In this document: in pieces, positions 26,627 through 35,920 of the stretch | How positions within the stretch are numbered: position 1 is the stretch's first letter | Layout of the letters: each line of letters begins with the position of its first letter | Origin: Ruminococcus sp. | Lineage (GTDB): Bacteria; Bacillota; Clostridia; Oscillospirales; Ruminococcaceae | Direction: 5' to 3' | NCBI RefSeq assembly: GCF_016287535.1 | Contig: NZ_JAEFAJ010000001.1 | Coordinates: 1-64,000, forward strand | Length of the DNA: 64,000 bases | The notes under the pieces: model-generated | Told to the model about the DNA's origin: nothing | The model's input: only the letters and a program-made list of their open reading frames with translations | Databases searched by the model: none | Translations under genes and position numbers: made by a program

Positions 26627-27295
26627 ATGGCAAGTATAGTTACCTATAAATATATTAAACAGAATCCTGATATTATGGAATATATCAGGCGTGCAGATCA
26701 GGCACTTGAAGCTCTCGGATATACAGAGCATTCATTTCCTCACGTTGAACGTGTAGCCCACACATCTGCAATGATACTTGAAGGGCTCGGATTCGACGAA
26801 CGTACTGTTGAACTTGCTCGTATTGCTTCAATAATGCATGATATCGGAAATGTTATAAACCGTGTCGATCACGCTCAGAGCGGTGCTGTAATGGCTTTCA
26901 GACTTCTTGACTGCCTCAGTATGCCAGCAGATGAGATATGTTCTATTATTTCGGCTATCGGTAATCATGATGAAGGCACAGGTCAGCCTCTTGACGCTAT
27001 TTCCGCAGCAATGATAATCGGTGACAAGACGGATGTACGAAGAAGCCGCGTCCGGAATACCGATCTTCTTACCTTTGATATACACGACCGTGTAAATTAT
27101 GCTGTTGAAAAGTCTGCGGTCAGATTCAACGAAGATAAATCATCAATTATACTCGAACTTCAGATTGATACAGAAATATCCTCTGTACTTGAATATTTTG
27201 AGATATTTATGAAACGTATGCTGCTTTGCAGAAGAGCTTCCGAATATCTCGGAGTACAGTTTGAAATGATAATAAACGGCAGCAAAATACTTTAA
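26627..27295 (+). CDS. HD-domain phosphohydrolase
   Basis: 222 residues. HD residues are seen in HSFPHVERVAHT, MHDIGN near residue 72 and GNHDEGTG near residue 117, the pattern of metal-dependent HD hydrolases. The substrate is unknown. It starts 15 bases after asnB and ends 21 bases before pyrB, so all three are probably cotranscribed. A different HD gene also follows the other asparagine-synthetase-like gene in this window. Confidence 0.75.
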   Translation: MASIVTYKYIKQNPDIMEYIRRADQALEALGYTEHSFPHVERVAHTSAMILEGLGFDERTVELARIASIMHDIGNVINRVDHAQSGAVMAFRLLDCLSMPADEICSIISAIGNHDEGTGQPLDAISAAMIIGDKTDVRRSRVRNTDLLTFDIHDRVNYAVEKSAVRFNEDKSSIILELQIDTEISSVLEYFEIFMKRMLLCRRASEYLGVQFEMIINGSKIL

Positions 27296-27316
27296 ACCGT
27301 ACCGGAGGTCAAAAAT

Positions 27317-28399
27317 ATGTTTTCAGAATATCAGCACCTTATTGACTTGAATGATTATCCAGTTTCCTGGTGGAAAAAGGTGGTTGAACTTGGTGAGGAG
27401 ATCTATAAAGCGCCTGAAAAATTCGCACACGTATGTGACGGAAAGATCATGGCAACTCTTTTCTATGAACCTTCCACAAGAACACAGATGTCATTTCAGA
27501 CAGCTATGATACGACTCGGAGGACAGATCATCGGATTCGATAATCCTGCCAATTCTTCAGTCGCAAAGGGAGAAACAATAAAGGATACTACTAAGATCGT
27601 AAGTAACTATTCAGATGTTCTTGTTATACGTCATCCTGTTGCCGGTGCTGCAAAAGCTGCCTCTCTTACAGCTGACTGTTCAGTAATAAATGCAGGCGAC
27701 GGCGGTCATCTTCACCCTACTCAGACTCTTACAGATCTTCTTACACTGAAAATAGAGAAGAAAAAGCTTTCCGGACTTACTGTCGGAATGTGCGGTGATC
27801 TTCTGAACGGAAGGACAGTACATTCACTTTGTAAGGCTCTCAGTATGTTCCCTGACAACAAATTCGTTTTCATATCTACAAATGAACTTGGTATGCCGGC
27901 ATATATCAAGGATATAATCAAGGCAAACGGAAGCAGTTATAAGGAAGTACATACTCTTGAAGAAGCAATAGGCAGTCTCGATGTGCTGTATATGACAAGA
28001 ATACAGCAGGAACGCTTCGCAAGCGAAGAAGAGTATCTCGCTCAGAAAAACACGTATGTACTTGATAAGAAAAAAATGCTGAGCGCAGGAAAAGATATGA
28101 TCGTTATGCATCCCCTGCCCCGTGTTGATGAAATAACTGTTGAGGTTGATGATGACGAAAGGGCTATGTATTTCAAGCAGGCAAAATATGGTATGTTTGT
28201 GCGCATGGCACTTATTATGACTATTCTCAAAGAAAAGAAAGCCTCCGAAACGCTCAGGGGAAAGGTTTTCAGCGGCGTAAAGTGTTCAAATCCGAATTGT
28301 ATTACAAATCATGAGGAATACCTGCCGAAGAGTTTCCGTTCAAGCGGAGATGAAACTCTTCTTGAATGTGAATACTGCGACGAAAGAAAGCTTATATAA
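27317..28399 (+). CDS. pyrB: Aspartate carbamoyltransferase with a PyrI-like zinc tail
   Basis: 360 residues. Carbamoyl-phosphate loop FYEPSTRTQMSF near residue 49, HLHPTQTLTDL and HPLPRVDEI are diagnostic of PyrB. The last 40 residues carry Cys323, Cys328, Cys351 and Cys354 in the spacing CxNxxC...CxxC, which resembles the zinc domain of the PyrI regulatory chain. The nucleotide-binding domain of PyrI is missing, so classical ATP/CTP control seems absent. It begins pyrimidine synthesis; pyrE is elsewhere in the window (37422). Confidence 0.95.
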   Translation: MFSEYQHLIDLNDYPVSWWKKVVELGEEIYKAPEKFAHVCDGKIMATLFYEPSTRTQMSFQTAMIRLGGQIIGFDNPANSSVAKGETIKDTTKIVSNYSDVLVIRHPVAGAAKAASLTADCSVINAGDGGHLHPTQTLTDLLTLKIEKKKLSGLTVGMCGDLLNGRTVHSLCKALSMFPDNKFVFISTNELGMPAYIKDIIKANGSSYKEVHTLEEAIGSLDVLYMTRIQQERFASEEEYLAQKNTYVLDKKKMLSAGKDMIVMHPLPRVDEITVEVDDDERAMYFKQAKYGMFVRMALIMTILKEKKASETLRGKVFSGVKCSNPNCITNHEEYLPKSFRSSGDETLLECEYCDERKLI

Positions 28400-28404
28400 T
28401 AAAG

Positions 28405-28434
28405 AAAAGCGATAGACTTTGGTCTATCGCTTTT
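28405..28434. terminator. Bidirectional terminator between pyrB and the FkbM gene
   Basis: AAAAGCGATAGAC (28405-28417) pairs perfectly with GTCTATCGCTTTT (28422-28434) in a 40-base convergent gap. Confidence 0.9.
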
Positions 28435-28439
28435 AATAT

Positions 28440-29528
28440 TTATACTGTCGCATACAGATTTGTTTCCCATGCCGGTATGTAAAGCTGATGACGTATATAG
28501 AGCTTATACGAAGGGTTCAGCTTCTTTATCAGTATCGGCAGTTCAAAAATATCTTCATTTCTGTGATAAAGTGATACCATAAGCTTTGGAGCATAATGAG
28601 CTATCGTTATGGATGAACCCCATATAGCCTCACGCTCAAAGCCCTCAACGTCCATTTTTATTATGGTTGCAGGACGTTTTGCGAGTATACTGTCTACAGA
28701 AAGCGCTCCGACAACATTTTCAGACTCAGCACTTATTGATGACTGGCGACCAGCCTTTGAAGCAAATGGCAGTTCGCAGTCGATACACCATGCAGCGGAA
28801 TTGTATGCATAAACATGAGGCATTCCGTCAATGAATTTTGCAAGCTTCTTGAAATTCTTCTTATCAGGCTCAAGTGCATATATTGATACGTACTTTCCGT
28901 GGGTAAACTCTAAAAGTTCTTTTATAGTATCTCCGTTATATGCTCCAAGATCGACATATACCTCGTTTAATGTAGGTTTTATAATCTTCTTGTATATATC
29001 TGCTTTTGTAGTCGTAACCTCTGAAAGATACTCTATTTTGCCGCTTATTTTGAAATTAATTATATTTGCATAGACTTTTCTCGAATAGTCATCTGCAAGA
29101 CTGTCATAGACCTGCTGTATCTTTTCTGCATTCTCTTGGCAGTATTCATAAGTAAAAAGTCCCCTGCCCACTACAGGCACATCCGGAACATACAGTGTAT
29201 GTTTCGCTGCGATCTCCTGAACCTTATCAACGATCTCCTGATATCCGGCGGCAAACGCAAGAACTACAACAAAATCGTCTACAGCCTCTTCTATCTCTGA
29301 CAGTTTATGTACTCTGTATCCTTCAAATGAATGTCCTCTTACAAAATCGTCGCTTGCAAAGATACCTGCTACAGTTATATGCTTTTCACGGAAAACAGAC
29401 ATTATTTTTAATGCTCCGTCGCCCATTCCGTATATGAATATAGGACGTTCTTCCTCTTTCAGTCTGTCCCAGCTGGATTGTTTTTCAGTAATAAACGAGA
29501 GCATCTGCCAAATCACCTCTGAAATCAA
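28440..29528 (-). CDS. FkbM family methyltransferase
   Basis: 362 residues. The C-terminal half has the FkbM SAM-binding loop VYVDLGAYNGDT near residue 190 and IIKMDVEGFEREAIWG near residue 292. The N-terminal 120 residues form a separate Rossmann-like domain (FIYGMGDGALKIM), as in sugar-modifying enzymes of this family. It probably methylates a glycan or another surface molecule; the acceptor is unknown. It overlaps the upstream PH-domain gene by four bases, which implies coupled translation. Confidence 0.85.
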   Translation of the reverse strand: MISEVIWQMLSFITEKQSSWDRLKEEERPIFIYGMGDGALKIMSVFREKHITVAGIFASDDFVRGHSFEGYRVHKLSEIEEAVDDFVVVLAFAAGYQEIVDKVQEIAAKHTLYVPDVPVVGRGLFTYEYCQENAEKIQQVYDSLADDYSRKVYANIINFKISGKIEYLSEVTTTKADIYKKIIKPTLNEVYVDLGAYNGDTIKELLEFTHGKYVSIYALEPDKKNFKKLAKFIDGMPHVYAYNSAAWCIDCELPFASKAGRQSSISAESENVVGALSVDSILAKRPATIIKMDVEGFEREAIWGSSITIAHYAPKLMVSLYHRNEDIFELPILIKKLNPSYKLYIRHQLYIPAWETNLYATV

Positions 29529-29947
29529 AAATCTCCGTCTTCATCGTGGGCGTCGTCAAAATCATCATAATGATCGTGATCTGAATGGAAGCCCATCATA
29601 TCTCTTCCTCTTATGCCGTATCTGTCACGCATAATGTTAAGATATTTGTCTATAAGTTCTGAAACTTTTCTGACATTTTTTACACAGTGTACTTCCTTTG
29701 AGGGAGTATCAGCGTCACGGCTGTATATAATTATCGTTCCGCAGTTAACGAGGCGCTGAAAGAACGGATATTTAACCTTTTTATCTGTGACCTTGTAAAG
29801 ATCAATTTCATCTTCATCAACATTCAGAAAACCTGTACGGGTGATAAATTTGGTTTCTGTAAGATAATAACGAGTAAAAGTAAGAGGCAGACCGAAAATG
29901 GATCTTTTTTTGTCTGTCCATACATATTCAAAAGCATTTTTTTTCAT
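29525..29947 (-). CDS. Bacterial PH-domain (YdbT/DUF304-like) protein
   Basis: 140 residues. About 100 residues fit a bacterial PH fold (TRYYLTETKFITRTGFLN, IDLYKVTDKKVKYPFFQRL). The last 25 residues are an unusual His/Asp-rich tail (HSDHDHYDDFDDAHDED) that could bind metal. ATG 29945-29947 is preceded by GGAGG. Its role is unknown; it is the first gene of a two-gene unit with the FkbM gene. Confidence 0.7.
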   Translation of the reverse strand: MKKNAFEYVWTDKKRSIFGLPLTFTRYYLTETKFITRTGFLNVDEDEIDLYKVTDKKVKYPFFQRLVNCGTIIIYSRDADTPSKEVHCVKNVRKVSELIDKYLNIMRDRYGIRGRDMMGFHSDHDHYDDFDDAHDEDGDF

Positions 29948-30122
29948 TATTGATCCTCCAATCCGTTTATCATGCATTCTCTGTATATCTATTTTAACAC
30001 ATTACGTCTGAATAGTCAACTATATTCTTTAATAAAACATCATGCGCCGGCACAGTATATGTTTTTTTCATCTTAACTGACAGATTTTTACAAGAAAAAT
30101 ACGATAAAAATCAAAAAAAGGC

Positions 30123-30151
30123 TTTACAAAAATACAATAATATGGTATAAT
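30123..30151 (+). promoter_or_regulatory. Promoter of rpsO-pnp
   Basis: TTTACA (30123-30128), 17-base spacer, TATAAT (30146-30151). The leader of about 80 bases has GC-rich pairing segments (CGGGG and CCCCC) that may form the usual rpsO autoregulatory structure. Confidence 0.8.
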
Positions 30152-30238
30152 ATTATCACCGTGTACTTGGTCCGGGGCTTGTCCTCGACTTTCACCCCCT
30201 ACTGAGTTTACGGAATATTTTATCAAGAGGTGCTTCAA

Positions 30239-30505
30239 ATGTTATTGAAGGATGAAAAGACAGCCGTTATTGAGGCTAACAGAACACACGAAAACGACAC
30301 AGGTTCACCTGAGGTTCAGATCGCTATTCTTACAAGAAGAATCAACGACCTTACAGACCACCTCAAGAGCCACAAGAATGATCACCACTCAAGAAGAGGT
30401 CTTCTGAAGATGGTTGGTCACAGACGTAACCTTCTTGCATATCTCAAGAAGAAGGATATCAACAGATACCGCGCTATCGTAGAAAAGCTCGGTCTCCGTA
30501 AGTAA
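30239..30505 (+). CDS. rpsO: 30S ribosomal protein S15
   Basis: 88 residues, the standard length. [23 protein letters not shown] and [14 protein letters not shown] blocks (here [20 protein letters not shown]) are diagnostic. S15 binds 16S rRNA and starts assembly of the 30S platform. ATG 30239 follows AAGAGGTG. It is followed by pnp, the conserved bacterial order. Confidence 0.98.
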   Translation: MLLKDEKTAVIEANRTHENDTGSPEVQIAILTRRINDLTDHLKSHKNDHHSRRGLLKMVGHRRNLLAYLKKKDINRYRAIVEKLGLRK

Positions 30506-30515
30506 TCATGTGTAT

Positions 30516-30550
30516 GAAGGCAGTGGGGTTCTGTACCCTTCTGCCTTTAC
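30516..30550 (+). terminator. Hairpin after rpsO
   Basis: AAGGCAG (30517-30523) pairs with CTGCCTT (30541-30547), with inner GGGT/ACCC pairing, then TTAC. It may cause partial termination before pnp. Confidence 0.5.
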
Positions 30551-30569
30551 GTCTATCAGAGTGCAGGGA

Positions 30570-30630
30570 TTAGAAGTCAGAGGCAAGCGTCAGAAATCTT
30601 ATATTTCTGACTTTTACCTCTAACTTCTAA
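30570..30630 (+). promoter_or_regulatory. Long leader hairpin upstream of pnp
   Basis: Outer arm TTAGAAGTCAGAGG (30570-30583) pairs with CCTCTAACTTCTAA (30617-30630) with one mismatch; inner arm GTCAGAAAT (30589-30597) pairs perfectly with ATTTCTGAC (30603-30611). No T run follows. It sits where E. coli has the RNase III-cut hairpin that lets PNPase control its own mRNA. Confidence 0.75.
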
Positions 30631-30675
30631 AAGCTCTCCTCTGATGAAAATTTTCTGAAAATGGAGGCAAATCAG

Positions 30676-32790
30676 ATGTTTGAAAATTACAGAACTTTTG
30701 AAACAACTTATGCCGGCAGACCGCTTATAGTTGAGACTGGAAAGACCTGCGGACTTTCCAACGGTTCCTGTTGGGTAAGATACGGCGAAACTGTCGTAAT
30801 GGCAAATGTTACAGCAAGCGCAAAGCCGAGAGAAGGCGTTGACTTCTTCCCTCTTTCAGTTGACTATGAGGAAAGACTGTATTCTGTAGGCAGAATCCCC
30901 GGTTCGTTCACAAAGCGCGAGGGCAAGCCTTCCGAAAAGGCTATCCTCACTTCACGCTGTGTTGACCGTCCTATACGTCCTCTTTTCCCGAAGGATATGA
31001 GAAACGACGTTTCAGTTGTAATGACCGTCCTCGCAGTTGAGCCTGACAATTCACCTGAGATCGCAGGTATGATAGCTACTTCAGTTGCTATATCAATATC
31101 GGACATTCCGTGGAACGGTCCTATCGCCGGAATCAACGTAGGTCTTGTTGACGGTGAGATCGTTCTCAATCCTACTCTTGAGCAGAGAACCAAGACAGAT
31201 CTTAACCTTACTGTTGCAGGTACTGCCGAGAAGATCGTTATGATCGAGGCCGGCGCTAACGAGGTTCCTGAGGACACAATGCTTGAGGCTATCCTTAAAG
31301 GTCATGAAGAGATCAAGAAAATGGTAGCTTTCATCAGCGATATCCGCTCACAGATCGGTAAGCCCAAGTTCACTTTTGAATCAATGGAAGTTGACCATGA
31401 TATGTTCGACGCTATCGAAGCATTCGCTTCAGAGCGTGTTAAGTTTGCACTCGATACCAACGACAAGAACATTCGTGATGAGCGGCTTGCTCCTATCGTT
31501 GACGATATCCACGCAAACTTTGATGAAAAGTATCCTGAGCAGATCCCTATGATCGACGAGTGTATCTACAAGCTCCAGAAGAAGATCGTTCGTGCATGGC
31601 TTTATGAAGGCAAACGTGTTGACGGACGTGGTATAGACGAAATTCGTCCTCTTGCCGCAGAAGTCGGTATACTCCCCCGTGTTCACGGTTCTGGTCTTTT
31701 CACAAGAGGTCAGACACAGGTTCTTACAGTTTGTACACTTGGTCCTGTAAGCGACTGCCAGAAGATCGACGGTCTCGATGAAGAGGACTCAAAGAGATAT
31801 ATGCACCAGTACAATTTCCCGAGCTATTCTGTCGGTGAAACTAAGCCGAGCAGAGGTCCCGGTCGTCGTGAGATAGGTCACGGTGCTCTTGCTGAAAGAG
31901 CTCTTGCTCCTGTTATTCCTTCGGTTGAGGACTTCCCGTATGCTCTGAGACTTGTTTCTGAGGTACTCTCTTCAAACGGTTCAACTTCACAGGGCTCTAT
32001 CTGCGGCTCAACACTTGCTCTTATGGACGCAGGTGTTCCGATAAAGGCGCCTGTAGCCGGTATATCCTGCGGACTTATCACTCTTCCCGACAGTGATGAT
32101 TTCATGACCATGGTCGATATACAGGGCCTTGAGGACTTCTTCGGCGATATGGACTTCAAGGTTGGCGGTACTCATAAGGGTATCACTGCTATACAGGTAG
32201 ATATCAAGGTAGACGGTCTTACTCCCGCTATTATCAAGCAGGCATTTGAAAAGACAAGAAAGGCTCGTATCTATATTCTCGACGAGATCATGCTCAAGGC
32301 TATTCCGGAAAGCAGACCTACAGTCAATAAGTACGCTCCCAAGATGCTTCAGACAAAGATCCCTGTTGACAAGATTAGAGAGGTCATCGGTCAGGGCGGT
32401 AAGGTCATCCAGAAGATCTCTGCTGACTGTGACGTCAAGATCGACATAAACGATGACGGAAATGTATTTATCAGCGGTGTTGATGCTGACAATGCAAACA
32501 AGGCACTCCAGATAATCCACACTATTGCCAACGATCCCGAAGTAGGTGCGATTTACAAGGGCAAGGTTGTTAGGATCATGGATTTCGGTGCATTTGTCGA
32601 GATTGCACCAGGCAAGGACGGACTTGTTCACATATCAAAGCTTGACAAGCAGAGAGTTGAAAAAGTCGAAGATGTTGTTTCTATCGGTGACGAGATCGTT
32701 GTAAAGGTTACTGAGATCGACCGTCAGGGCAGGATCAACCTCTCACGCAAGGACGCACTTGCTGAGATTGAAGCCAAGAGACAGGGCTGA
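30676..32790 (+). CDS. pnp: Polynucleotide phosphorylase
   Basis: 704 residues. Two RNase PH domains (VDFFPLSVDYEERLYSVGRIPGSF; LPRVHGSGLFTRGQTQ), then a KH domain (IREVIGQGGKVIQKI) and an S1 domain (GKVVRIMDFGAFVEIAPGKDGLVHIS). It degrades RNA from the 3' end using phosphate. ATG 30676 has GGAGG at the right distance; an ATG at 30661 would include that ribosome site. Two hairpins lie between rpsO and this gene. Confidence 0.98.
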   Translation: MFENYRTFETTYAGRPLIVETGKTCGLSNGSCWVRYGETVVMANVTASAKPREGVDFFPLSVDYEERLYSVGRIPGSFTKREGKPSEKAILTSRCVDRPIRPLFPKDMRNDVSVVMTVLAVEPDNSPEIAGMIATSVAISISDIPWNGPIAGINVGLVDGEIVLNPTLEQRTKTDLNLTVAGTAEKIVMIEAGANEVPEDTMLEAILKGHEEIKKMVAFISDIRSQIGKPKFTFESMEVDHDMFDAIEAFASERVKFALDTNDKNIRDERLAPIVDDIHANFDEKYPEQIPMIDECIYKLQKKIVRAWLYEGKRVDGRGIDEIRPLAAEVGILPRVHGSGLFTRGQTQVLTVCTLGPVSDCQKIDGLDEEDSKRYMHQYNFPSYSVGETKPSRGPGRREIGHGALAERALAPVIPSVEDFPYALRLVSEVLSSNGSTSQGSICGSTLALMDAGVPIKAPVAGISCGLITLPDSDDFMTMVDIQGLEDFFGDMDFKVGGTHKGITAIQVDIKVDGLTPAIIKQAFEKTRKARIYILDEIMLKAIPESRPTVNKYAPKMLQTKIPVDKIREVIGQGGKVIQKISADCDVKIDINDDGNVFISGVDADNANKALQIIHTIANDPEVGAIYKGKVVRIMDFGAFVEIAPGKDGLVHISKLDKQRVEKVEDVVSIGDEIVVKVTEIDRQGRINLSRKDALAEIEAKRQG

Positions 32791-32842
32791 TATACCAATA
32801 ATTCGGGCGGTCATTTGACCGCCATTATCTTGTATTATACAG

Positions 32843-32871
32843 AAAAAGCAGACCTTTGCGGTCTGCTTTTT
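32843..32871. terminator. Bidirectional terminator between pnp and nrdG
   Basis: AAAAAGCAGAC (32843-32853) pairs perfectly with GTCTGCTTTTT (32861-32871). A second hairpin, GGCGGTCA with TGACCGCC, lies just before it at 32806-32823. Confidence 0.9.
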
Positions 32872-32876
32872 AATAT

Positions 32877-33377
32877 TTATGGTTCAGTTTCGACTGCTTT
32901 TCCTGTTTCAAGGCTTTTTTTACAGTCGATATATCTCTGATTTGAACTTCCGCGAAACTTTATTTCCCAATCCTTCTGTTCAAGGATAAAAGGTCCATCA
33001 ATAAGAATATCAGTAACACCCAAAAGCTCATCCCAGTTATTAAGACTTCGCTCTTCATAGAGCTTCTCAAAAGTATAGCCCGTATACGTAACGATATTGA
33101 GTCCAAGCTCTTTGATCTGTTTACCGAGCGAAGCAAGCGCTTCCGCCTGACAGAAAGGCTCTCCCCCGCTGAATGTCACGCCGTCCAGCAATGGATTACC
33201 TTTTATTTTTTCAAGCAGCTCCTCAGTATCCGCAACAGTACCGCCTTCAAAATCATGGGTCTGCGGATTGTGGCAGCCCTTGCAGTTATGAGGGCAGCCC
33301 TGAACAAATACAGTAAATCTTATTCCCGGACCGTCAACGATAGAATCGTTAACGGTTCCGGCAATTCTAAGTTTCAT
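32877..33377 (-). CDS. nrdG: Anaerobic ribonucleotide reductase activase
   Basis: 166 residues. Radical SAM cluster CPHNCKGC (CxxxCxxC) near residue 30 with the NrdG sequence GPGIRFTVFVQGCPH, and FSGGEPFCQ. It makes the glycyl radical on NrdD by reductive cleavage of S-adenosylmethionine. It starts nine bases after nrdD, so both are in one operon. Confidence 0.96.
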   Translation of the reverse strand: MKLRIAGTVNDSIVDGPGIRFTVFVQGCPHNCKGCHNPQTHDFEGGTVADTEELLEKIKGNPLLDGVTFSGGEPFCQAEALASLGKQIKELGLNIVTYTGYTFEKLYEERSLNNWDELLGVTDILIDGPFILEQKDWEIKFRGSSNQRYIDCKKSLETGKAVETEP

Positions 33378-33386
33378 TATATCACC

Positions 33387-35705
33387 TTATACATCATGCT
33401 TTACGCGGTCATGTTCCTCCGCGCGTTTACCGTTATTGAAACGGTCAAGTGTTCCCACAAGGTATCCTGTTATACGGCGTATCCTGTCGAAAGCTACATT
33501 GTCGGAATGCTCCTTCCTGCCGCAGCATGGACAAGTTTCACCGATTATACCGGTATATCCGCAGCATGGATCACGGTCAACAGGGTGATTGATAGCGCCG
33601 TAGCCTATGCCTGATTCCTTCATGCAGCGTACTATCTTCTCGAAGGCACTGAGATTTTCAAGAGGATCGCCGTCAAGCTCAATATAGCTTATATGTCCGG
33701 CATTTGTAAGCTCATGGTAAGGAGCTTCGATCTTTATCTTATCAAAAGCGCTGATAGGATAATAAACCGGTACATGGAAGGAGTTTGTATAGTAATCACG
33801 GTCTGTAACACCTTCGATAACGCCGTATTTTTTAGCGTCCATGCGTACAAAACGTCCTGAAAGTCCTTCTGCCGGAGTAGCAAGAAGCGAGAAGTTGAGT
33901 CCTGTGCGCTTTGATTCTTCATCAAGGCGTTTTCTCATTGATGTAACTATCTCAATACCGAGCTCTCTTGCCTCTTCACTTTCACCATGATGAGCACCGA
34001 TAAGAGCTTTAAGTGTTTCAGCAAGTCCGATAAATCCAACGGAAAGCGTACCGTGTTTGAGCACCTCGCCTACTGTATCATCAGGACCGAGTTTGTCAGA
34101 GTCTATCCAGATACCCTGTCCCATAAGGAAAGGATAATTCCTTACTCTCTTCTGTGACTGGATATTGAATCGATGCATTAGCTGAGCAATGACAAGCTCC
34201 ATTTTCTCTTCAAGCATATCGAAGAAAAGCCCAACATTGTGATCTGCCTTTATTGCAAGTCTCGGGAGATTTATAGATGTGAAGCTGAGATTTCCCCTGC
34301 CTGTAACTATTTCTCTTGAAGGATCATAATTATTTCCGATAACTCTTGTACGGCAGCCCATATATGCTATCTCTGTATCAGGATTGCCTTCCTTGTAATA
34401 CTGAAGGTTATATGGTGCGTCAATAAACGAGAAATTCGGGAAGAGTCTCTTTGCGGATACTCTGCAGGCAAGCTTGAAAAGATCATAGTTCGGATCGGTA
34501 GGATTATAGTTGATTCCTTCCTTGATCTTGAAAATATGGATCGGGAATATAGGAGTTTCACCATTTCCGAGACCAGCTTCCTGAGCAAGAAGAACATTCT
34601 TTATTACCATTCTTCCTTCAGGAGATGTATCTGTACCATAATTTATTGAGCTGAACGGAGTCTGTGCGCCGGCACGGCTGTTCATGGTGTTAAGGTTGTG
34701 GATAAGTGCCTCCATAGCCTGATAAGTAGCCCTGTCTGTTTCCTTTTCAGCATTTCTTGTAGCGAAAGCCTGAATTTTCTCAGCAGTTTCCTTATCTGTA
34801 TACTTCAGCAGCAGTTCCATTTCCTTTTCCTTGTAGCCGTTATCGTTTGCAAGGATCGGTTTCAGTTCACATTTTTCGGATAATTCTTTCTTTATTTCGT
34901 CAACTATCTCGAATTCATTTTCAACGCCGCCCAAAAGTGACAATGCCCTTGCAACATTCTGTCTGTATCTTGATGCATAGGTCTTCTTGACACCGTCAGC
35001 CATAGCATAATCAAATGTAGGGATACTCTGACCGCCGTGCTGATCGTTCTGATTGGACTGGATAGCGATACAGGCAAGTGCCGAATAGCTTGCTATATCG
35101 TTAGGCTCTCTTAAAAAGCCGTGTCCGGTGGAGAAGCCGTTAGTAAAAAGCTTCTTCAGGTCGATCTGTGTACAGGTAGTAGTCAGTGTGTAAAAATCGA
35201 GATCATGTATATGAATATCGCCCTCACGGTGAGCCTTTGCATGAGCAGACTCCAGGACGTACATCTCATAATATTCCTTGGCTGATACCGAACCGTACTT
35301 GAGCATCGTACCCATTGCGGTATCACCGTCTATATTTGCGTTCTCACGCTTTATATCACTGTCTTTTGCGGGACTGAAGGTAAGCTCGTTGAGTACGCAC
35401 ATCAGATTGGTTTTCATCTCACGTGAGCGTGTACGCTCATAACGGTAGAGAATATAAGCCTTTGCTGTCTTGGCGTGGCCCTTTTCAATAAGGACTTTCT
35501 CGACGAGGTCCTGTATCTCTTCAACAGTTGGAGTTTTTCCGGGATTCTGTTCCTCATAAAGTCTGCAAACTTCTACTGCAACATCCATAGCAACATTAAA
35601 ATCTGTACCGCCACGTGCTTGTGCTGCTTTGAAAATAGCGTTTGCTATCTTTTCTATATTAAAAGGAACTTTTCGTCCGTCTCTTTTAATAATGTGTATT
35701 ATCAT
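33387..35705 (-). CDS. nrdD: Anaerobic ribonucleoside-triphosphate reductase
   Basis: 772 residues. An N-terminal ATP cone (KRDGRKVPFNIEKIANAIFKA) gives allosteric control. The C-terminus has the zinc Cys pairs CCGY and CPCC and the glycyl-radical loop RRITGYLVG. It reduces ribonucleotides to deoxyribonucleotides without oxygen. ATG 35703-35705 matches the family start; GGAGG lies twelve bases upstream, a long spacing. A longer frame reaching upstream would cover the NrdR-like operator. Confidence 0.97.
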   Translation of the reverse strand: MIIHIIKRDGRKVPFNIEKIANAIFKAAQARGGTDFNVAMDVAVEVCRLYEEQNPGKTPTVEEIQDLVEKVLIEKGHAKTAKAYILYRYERTRSREMKTNLMCVLNELTFSPAKDSDIKRENANIDGDTAMGTMLKYGSVSAKEYYEMYVLESAHAKAHREGDIHIHDLDFYTLTTTCTQIDLKKLFTNGFSTGHGFLREPNDIASYSALACIAIQSNQNDQHGGQSIPTFDYAMADGVKKTYASRYRQNVARALSLLGGVENEFEIVDEIKKELSEKCELKPILANDNGYKEKEMELLLKYTDKETAEKIQAFATRNAEKETDRATYQAMEALIHNLNTMNSRAGAQTPFSSINYGTDTSPEGRMVIKNVLLAQEAGLGNGETPIFPIHIFKIKEGINYNPTDPNYDLFKLACRVSAKRLFPNFSFIDAPYNLQYYKEGNPDTEIAYMGCRTRVIGNNYDPSREIVTGRGNLSFTSINLPRLAIKADHNVGLFFDMLEEKMELVIAQLMHRFNIQSQKRVRNYPFLMGQGIWIDSDKLGPDDTVGEVLKHGTLSVGFIGLAETLKALIGAHHGESEEARELGIEIVTSMRKRLDEESKRTGLNFSLLATPAEGLSGRFVRMDAKKYGVIEGVTDRDYYTNSFHVPVYYPISAFDKIKIEAPYHELTNAGHISYIELDGDPLENLSAFEKIVRCMKESGIGYGAINHPVDRDPCCGYTGIIGETCPCCGRKEHSDNVAFDRIRRITGYLVGTLDRFNNGKRAEEHDRVKHDV

Positions 35706-35724
35706 TTCTATACCATACCTCCAA

Positions 35725-35740
35725 ACACAATATATAGTGT
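35725..35740. promoter_or_regulatory. NrdR box in the nrdD leader
   Basis: ACACAATATATAGTGT fits the published NrdR consensus (aCaCwAtATaTwGtgt). It lies about 20-33 bases after the expected transcription start, a position that suits repression. A weaker palindrome TATACAAGTATA (35759-35770) is centred 32 bases away over the -10 and could be the second box of a tandem pair. Confidence 0.75.
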
Positions 35741-35764
35741 CTGCTTTCTTGTTGCTCATATACA

Positions 35765-35793
35765 AGTATATAGCATTATCAAAGATATGTCAA
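35765..35793 (-). promoter_or_regulatory. Consensus promoter of nrdDG
   Basis: Minus strand TTGACA (35788-35793), 17-base spacer, TATACT (35765-35770). Confidence 0.88.
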
Positions 35794-35920
35794 TGTAGCA
35801 CTTGCACGATTCACAGCACGATAATATTTGAATTTTTGTGCAAATATGCGTATAAATTATTTAAAAAATAGACTTTCAGCTATTTTGCGGCGTTTAAAAG
35901 CGTCTACTCAATGTAAAAAA

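Noticed and set aside
30160..30220. rpsO leader as a known riboswitch
   Set aside because: GC-rich pairing is visible but no riboswitch class was recognised; ribosomal-protein autocontrol is likelier.
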